From Bacteroidales bacterium UBA3834 (GTDB taxonomy: Bacteria > Bacteroidota > Bacteroidia > Bacteroidales > P3): DNA of 64,000 bases. A program made the position numbers and the translations under genes. Location of the stretch: positions 96,179 to 160,178 of the forward strand of contig DGIA01000010.1 of NCBI GenBank assembly GCA_002392965.1, read 5' to 3'. How positions within the stretch are numbered: the stretch's first letter is position 1; every line of letters starts with the position of its first letter. The notes beneath the pieces were generated by a model. It was given only the letters and a program-made list of their open reading frames with translations, ran no database searches and was not told the origin of the DNA. Shown here piece after piece: positions 61,246 through 64,000 of this stretch.

Positions 61246-61358
61246 TATAAAAGAATTCTTCTGTCTCTGCGGTATTACAATAGTAATGTCGGATGGTGTC
61301 GAGTGGGGGAAATTATCGGGTAAATACAATAAAGCGCTACAAGGGGCGTTAATAAAGC

Positions 61359-61883
61359 ATGATGAAGAATTTCACAACTATCATGGCGGCGTTGGCAGTG
61401 ATGCTGACGGCTGCCGCCTGCGCTCCCAAGACGCAGGATTTCTCTGCCGCCGACGGCAGCGTGACCGCCACCGTCAAGGTGGGCACCGACCAATGGAAGA
61501 TTACCGATGCCCGTGGCCACGAACCCGTGGAGGACTACGACTCGATGCGCGTGGTTGAGGTGGGAGAGGACGGTCACCCGATGACGGTCATCTATTACCG
61601 TGGCACCGAGCAGCATGTGCGCCAGTATTACAGCACCATGCAGGTGCGTGCAGAGGGCATGACCGCCGACGGCCGCCGCGAGGGCCGCTGGGTGTTTTAC
61701 CATCCCAACGGCAACATACAGAGCGAGTGTACCTATGTTAACGGACTGGAGGAGGGATCTTACCGTGTTTATCGTGAGGACGGCCGTCCCTATTACATAG
61801 GCCAGTATGCCGCCGGCAAGCAGGTTGGCACGTGGGAGTTCTACGATCCCGATGGTAACCTGGCCGGAACGAAGGAGTATTGA
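61359..61883 (+). CDS. MORN-like (YwqK-type) repeat lipoprotein
   Basis: A 174-residue lipoprotein: signal MMKNFTTIMAALAVMLTAAACAP. The C-terminal half has three MORN_2-like repeats (RREGRWVFYHPNGNIQSECTYVNG, LEEGSYRVYREDGRPYYIGQYAAG, KQVGTWEFYDPDGNLAGTKEY) of about 23 residues each. Such repeats occur in many Bacteroidota envelope lipoproteins; some are listed as toxin-antitoxin components, which is not supported here. The first half (TVKVGTDQWKITDARGHEPVEDYDSMRVVEV) is not recognised. The stop lies 4 bases before the GTG of the nucleotidyltransferase. Confidence 0.82.
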   Translation: MMKNFTTIMAALAVMLTAAACAPKTQDFSAADGSVTATVKVGTDQWKITDARGHEPVEDYDSMRVVEVGEDGHPMTVIYYRGTEQHVRQYYSTMQVRAEGMTADGRREGRWVFYHPNGNIQSECTYVNGLEEGSYRVYREDGRPYYIGQYAAGKQVGTWEFYDPDGNLAGTKEY

Positions 61884-61887
61884 GACG

Positions 61888-63324
61888 GTGATTGACCTGG
61901 GGCTTGACATCTATCGCGTTATCGGACGTGAGGCAGATCGCATGGGAGTGGATGCCTACGCCGTGGGCGGTGTGGTACGCGACCATTTCCTGCAACGCCC
62001 CTGCACCGACATCGACGTGGTGTGTATCGGCCACAGCGAAGGCGGCGAGGTACATGTCGGCATCGAGTTGGCCAAGGCGGTATCGGCCGCCGTGGGGGGC
62101 TCCAAGGTGTCGGTGTTCAAGACCTTCGGCACCGCTTCGTTCCAATACAATCATTTGCAACTTGAATTTGTGGGTGCCCGTCGCGAGAGCTACAGCCACG
62201 ACAGCCGCAAGCCGGTGGTGGAGAACGGCACCCTCGAAGACGACCAGCGCCGGCGCGACTTCACAGTCAATGCGTTGGCGGTTTGCCTCAATGCCGACCG
62301 CTACGGCGAACTGATGGACACCTTCGGTGGCATCCGCGACCTGAACGACGGCATCCTGCGCACCCCCCTGGATCCCGATATTACCTTCAGCGACGATCCG
62401 CTTCGCATGATGCGTGCGGTGCGTTTCGCCTCGCAGCTTGGCTTCCGCATAGAGGATGATACTTTCGAGGCCATTGCCCGCAACGCCAAGCGGATAGAAA
62501 TTGTCAGCGCTGAGCGAATCATGGTGGAACTGAATAAAATCATGCTCTCGCCTGTGCCAAGCGTGGGACTGAAGCTGATGCAGAAATGCGGCCTGATGGC
62601 GCTCATCCTGCCGGAAGTCAGTGCACTGCAAGGGGTGGAGACTGTAGATGGACGCGGTCACAAAGACATCTTCTACCACACCATGCAGGTGATTGACAAT
62701 GTGGCTGCCGGTAGCGAAAACCTATGGCTTCGCTGGGCCGCACTGCTGCATGACATCGGCAAGCCTGGTGTGAAACGCTATGAGCAGAAGCAAGGTTGGA
62801 CCTTCCATGGTCATGAAGCCCGTGGAGCCCACATGGTCAAGCGCATCTTCAAGCGGCTTCGCCTACCCAACGGGGCCGAAATGCGTTATGTGGAAAAATT
62901 GGTCATGCTGCACATGCGCCCCATCGTCCTCAGTGAGGACGTGGTCACTGACAGCGCTGTGCGTCGCCTGCTGTTCGAGGCGGGTGACGATATCGATGAT
63001 CTGATGCTCCTCTGCAATGCCGACATCACCAGCAAGAACCCCGACAAGGTGAGAAAGCACAAGTCCAATTTCGAGTTGGTGAAGCACAAGTTGGTCGAAC
63101 TGGAGGAACGCGACCGCATCCGCAACTTCCAGCCTCCTGTGGGCGGCGAGGACATTATGCGTACTTTCGGTATAGGACCCTGTCGCGAGATCGGCATTAT
63201 CAAAGATGCCATCAAAGACGCCATCCTTGACGGACAAATACCCAACGAGCGTGATGCCGCATGGCAGATGATGCTCAGCCTCGGTGCCGGTCTGGGGCTC
63301 TCCGCTGCTCCTGATGAGATGTGA
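61888..63324 (+). CDS. CCA tRNA nucleotidyltransferase family protein with HD domain
   Basis: A class II polymerase-beta-type nucleotidyltransferase, about 478 residues. It has the catalytic DxD region (YAVGGVVRDHFLQRPCTDIDVVCIGHSE), the DQRRRDFTVNALAVCLN segment that reads the incoming base, the helical neck (SDDPLRMMRAVRFASQLGFRIED) and an HD phosphohydrolase domain (LLHDIGKPGVKRYE, about residue 290). It probably adds or repairs the tRNA 3' CCA end. The start is uncertain: GTG 61888 avoids overlap and aligns the N-terminus with relatives, while ATG 61852 in the same frame would overlap the preceding gene by 32 bases. Confidence 0.92.
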   Translation: MIDLGLDIYRVIGREADRMGVDAYAVGGVVRDHFLQRPCTDIDVVCIGHSEGGEVHVGIELAKAVSAAVGGSKVSVFKTFGTASFQYNHLQLEFVGARRESYSHDSRKPVVENGTLEDDQRRRDFTVNALAVCLNADRYGELMDTFGGIRDLNDGILRTPLDPDITFSDDPLRMMRAVRFASQLGFRIEDDTFEAIARNAKRIEIVSAERIMVELNKIMLSPVPSVGLKLMQKCGLMALILPEVSALQGVETVDGRGHKDIFYHTMQVIDNVAAGSENLWLRWAALLHDIGKPGVKRYEQKQGWTFHGHEARGAHMVKRIFKRLRLPNGAEMRYVEKLVMLHMRPIVLSEDVVTDSAVRRLLFEAGDDIDDLMLLCNADITSKNPDKVRKHKSNFELVKHKLVELEERDRIRNFQPPVGGEDIMRTFGIGPCREIGIIKDAIKDAILDGQIPNERDAAWQMMLSLGAGLGLSAAPDEM

Positions 63325-63340
63325 CTTTTTTGATAGGAAG

Positions 63341-63369
63341 TTGTTATTTCAAAAAAAAATGTATATTTG
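63341..63369 (+). promoter_or_regulatory. Promoter of the PepSY-like gene
   Basis: The -7 box TATATTTG lies at 63362-63369 with TTG at 63341-63343, 18 bases upstream. The leader to the ATG at 63414 is 44 bases and AT-rich. Confidence 0.68.
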
Positions 63370-63413
63370 CAGTTTGAATCGCAATTATAAGAAAATAATA
63401 TAACATATTCACT

Positions 63414-63881
63414 ATGAAAAAGATATTTGCATTGTCGGCCGCCCTTCTGCTTTGCGGGGGTGTGCTGTTTGCACAGAAACCGAAGTCTGTGCCCGAAAAA
63501 GACGTCAAGGTCAACTATGTTAAGGACTTTCAGCGCCAGGTGAAAGATGCCACCGACATTGCCTGGTGGCAGGTCGATTCGCTCACCTTCAAGGTGACCT
63601 ATCTTGATAATGAGAAAAGCCGTCAGGGTATGGTCTTCAACAACAAAGGGAGCGAGACACATTACTATATCGAGAAACAGTATATTCCTGCTGCCATCAA
63701 GGATACGGTTTCCCATCTCTATCCCAAGCACAGCATCCAGGATGTGTGGGTGCGCAAAGTCCGTGGCAAGATGACCTACCAAGCTGAGATTTCCCGCAAG
63801 AGCGGCTTCCTTTGGTGGAAGAAAGAATCCGACATCAAGACCCTCTCTTGGGAGGTCGATGGCAAGTACATCGGAGAGTAA
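63414..63881 (+). CDS. Exported PepSY-like (DUF2874-type) protein
   Basis: A 155-residue protein with a Sec signal (MKKIFALSAALLLCGGVLFA). The mature part has two short alpha/beta units that match the PepSY-like pattern seen in Bacteroidota (VNYVKDFQRQVKDATDIAWWQVDSLTFKVTYLDNEKSRQGMVFNNKG; IPAAIKDTVSHLYPKHSIQDVWVRKVRGKMTYQAEI). Such small periplasmic proteins are often near two-component systems or redox stress genes, but none is here. It is monocistronic, with its own promoter and a strong terminator. Confidence 0.8.
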   Translation: MKKIFALSAALLLCGGVLFAQKPKSVPEKDVKVNYVKDFQRQVKDATDIAWWQVDSLTFKVTYLDNEKSRQGMVFNNKGSETHYYIEKQYIPAAIKDTVSHLYPKHSIQDVWVRKVRGKMTYQAEISRKSGFLWWKKESDIKTLSWEVDGKYIGE

Positions 63882-63900
63882 ATTTAATCTATGAAGATAT

Positions 63901-63936
63901 AAGAGGAGGGGCTCACATCAGTGAGCCCCTCCTCTT
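63901..63936. terminator. Strong bidirectional terminator
   Basis: A perfect 16-base stem, AAGAGGAGGGGCTCAC with its complement, around the loop ATCA, and T-rich ends on both strands. It separates the PepSY-like gene from the converging SEC-C protein gene. Confidence 0.93.
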
Positions 63937-63940
63937 TGTC

Positions 63941-64000
63941 TTATTCGGCGTCGCGTCCGTGGCAGTTCTTGTACTTCTTTCCGCTGCCGCAGGGGCAGGG
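63941..64000 (-). CDS. secA: C-terminus of a SEC-C zinc-motif protein, probably SecA
   Basis: Only the last 19 codons are in the window: read on the minus strand they give PCPCGSGKKYKNCHGRDAE and a stop. CxC...CH with PCPCGSGKKYKNCH is the SEC-C zinc-binding motif that ends SecA and binds SecB and the ribosome. The motif also ends a few other proteins, so SecA is likely but not proven from this fragment. The gene extends past the window end. Confidence 0.75.
   Translation of the reverse strand, partial: PCPCGSGKKYKNCHGRDAE

Noticed and set aside
61359..61883. MORN-repeat lipoprotein as a toxin-antitoxin component
   Set aside because: Database names for YwqK-type repeats suggest this, but there is no partner gene; the neighbours are housekeeping genes.

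Overview
The window reads as a chromosomal segment of a Bacteroidales (Bacteroidota) bacterium that has a type IX secretion system. Three things support this. The gene content includes porU-porV, a Bacteroidales-type signal peptidase I, a DUF4249 lipoprotein and a DUF6266 protein. Many genes are preceded by the Bacteroidota -7 element TAnnTTTG, in several cases with a TTG/TTTG box about 20 bases upstream. Many exported proteins have short Sec signal peptides or lipoprotein boxes. Genus cannot be fixed from the sequence alone. The repertoire of lysine 5,6-aminomutase, CoA transferase, butyryl-CoA-type dehydrogenase and ETF points to a fermenter of amino acids that probably makes butyrate.

Layout. 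1-5.9 kb: the end of panB, then a minus-strand run porU-porV-ispF-clpS. 6-11.7 kb: MATE exporter, tRNA-Arg(CCG), CPBP protease, HU, a 29-residue bS22/COX24-like protein, RNase G, GH25 lysozyme. 11.9-15 kb: kamD-kamE-atoA. 15-19 kb: a three-gene unit of outer-membrane barrel, GH2-like protein that has lost both catalytic acids, and DUF4249 lipoprotein. 19.2-24.7 kb: trigger factor, two-part barrel protein, C-S lyase, nucleoside deaminase, lipoprotein, GNAT. 24.7-33.5 kb: an AT-richer accessory island with a Fic protein, an XRE regulator plus a GIY-YIG nuclease embedded in six copies of an unassigned repeat, and an operon of two HNH nucleases with a methyltransferase/HIT/SANT-like fusion. This is followed by almost 2 kb of repeats without convincing genes. 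33.5-36.3 kb: DUF6266 protein, LiaF-like protein, and a RAYT-type transposase next to its probable REP palindromes. 36.3-40 kb: ridA, acyl-CoA dehydrogenase, etfB, etfA. 40.4-51.6 kb: OmpA-like protein, a 1,878-residue alpha-2-macroglobulin without thioester, a 1,080-residue iron-sulfur/double-FAD oxidoreductase fusion, free methionine-R-sulfoxide reductase. 51.6-59 kb: a minus-strand five-gene run (two glycosyltransferases, lepB, parC, a zinc metallopeptidase). 59-64 kb: META lipoprotein, Nudix hydrolase, dprA, MORN-like lipoprotein, CCA-adding-type nucleotidyltransferase, PepSY-like protein, and the last 19 codons of a SEC-C protein, probably SecA.

The most interesting parts are: (1) the XRE + repeat/GIY-YIG pair, with a palindrome over its promoter and an in-frame continuation past its stop codon; (2) the HNH-HNH-methyltransferase/HIT/SANT operon, which looks like a compact DNA-modification or defence unit; (3) the GH2-like pseudoenzyme between a barrel and a lipoprotein; (4) a RAYT with REP-like palindromes, one of which lies inside an unrelated coding sequence; (5) intergenic-type simple repeats that sit in frame inside coding sequences; (6) three unrelated tandem arrays that all have an 11-bp period.
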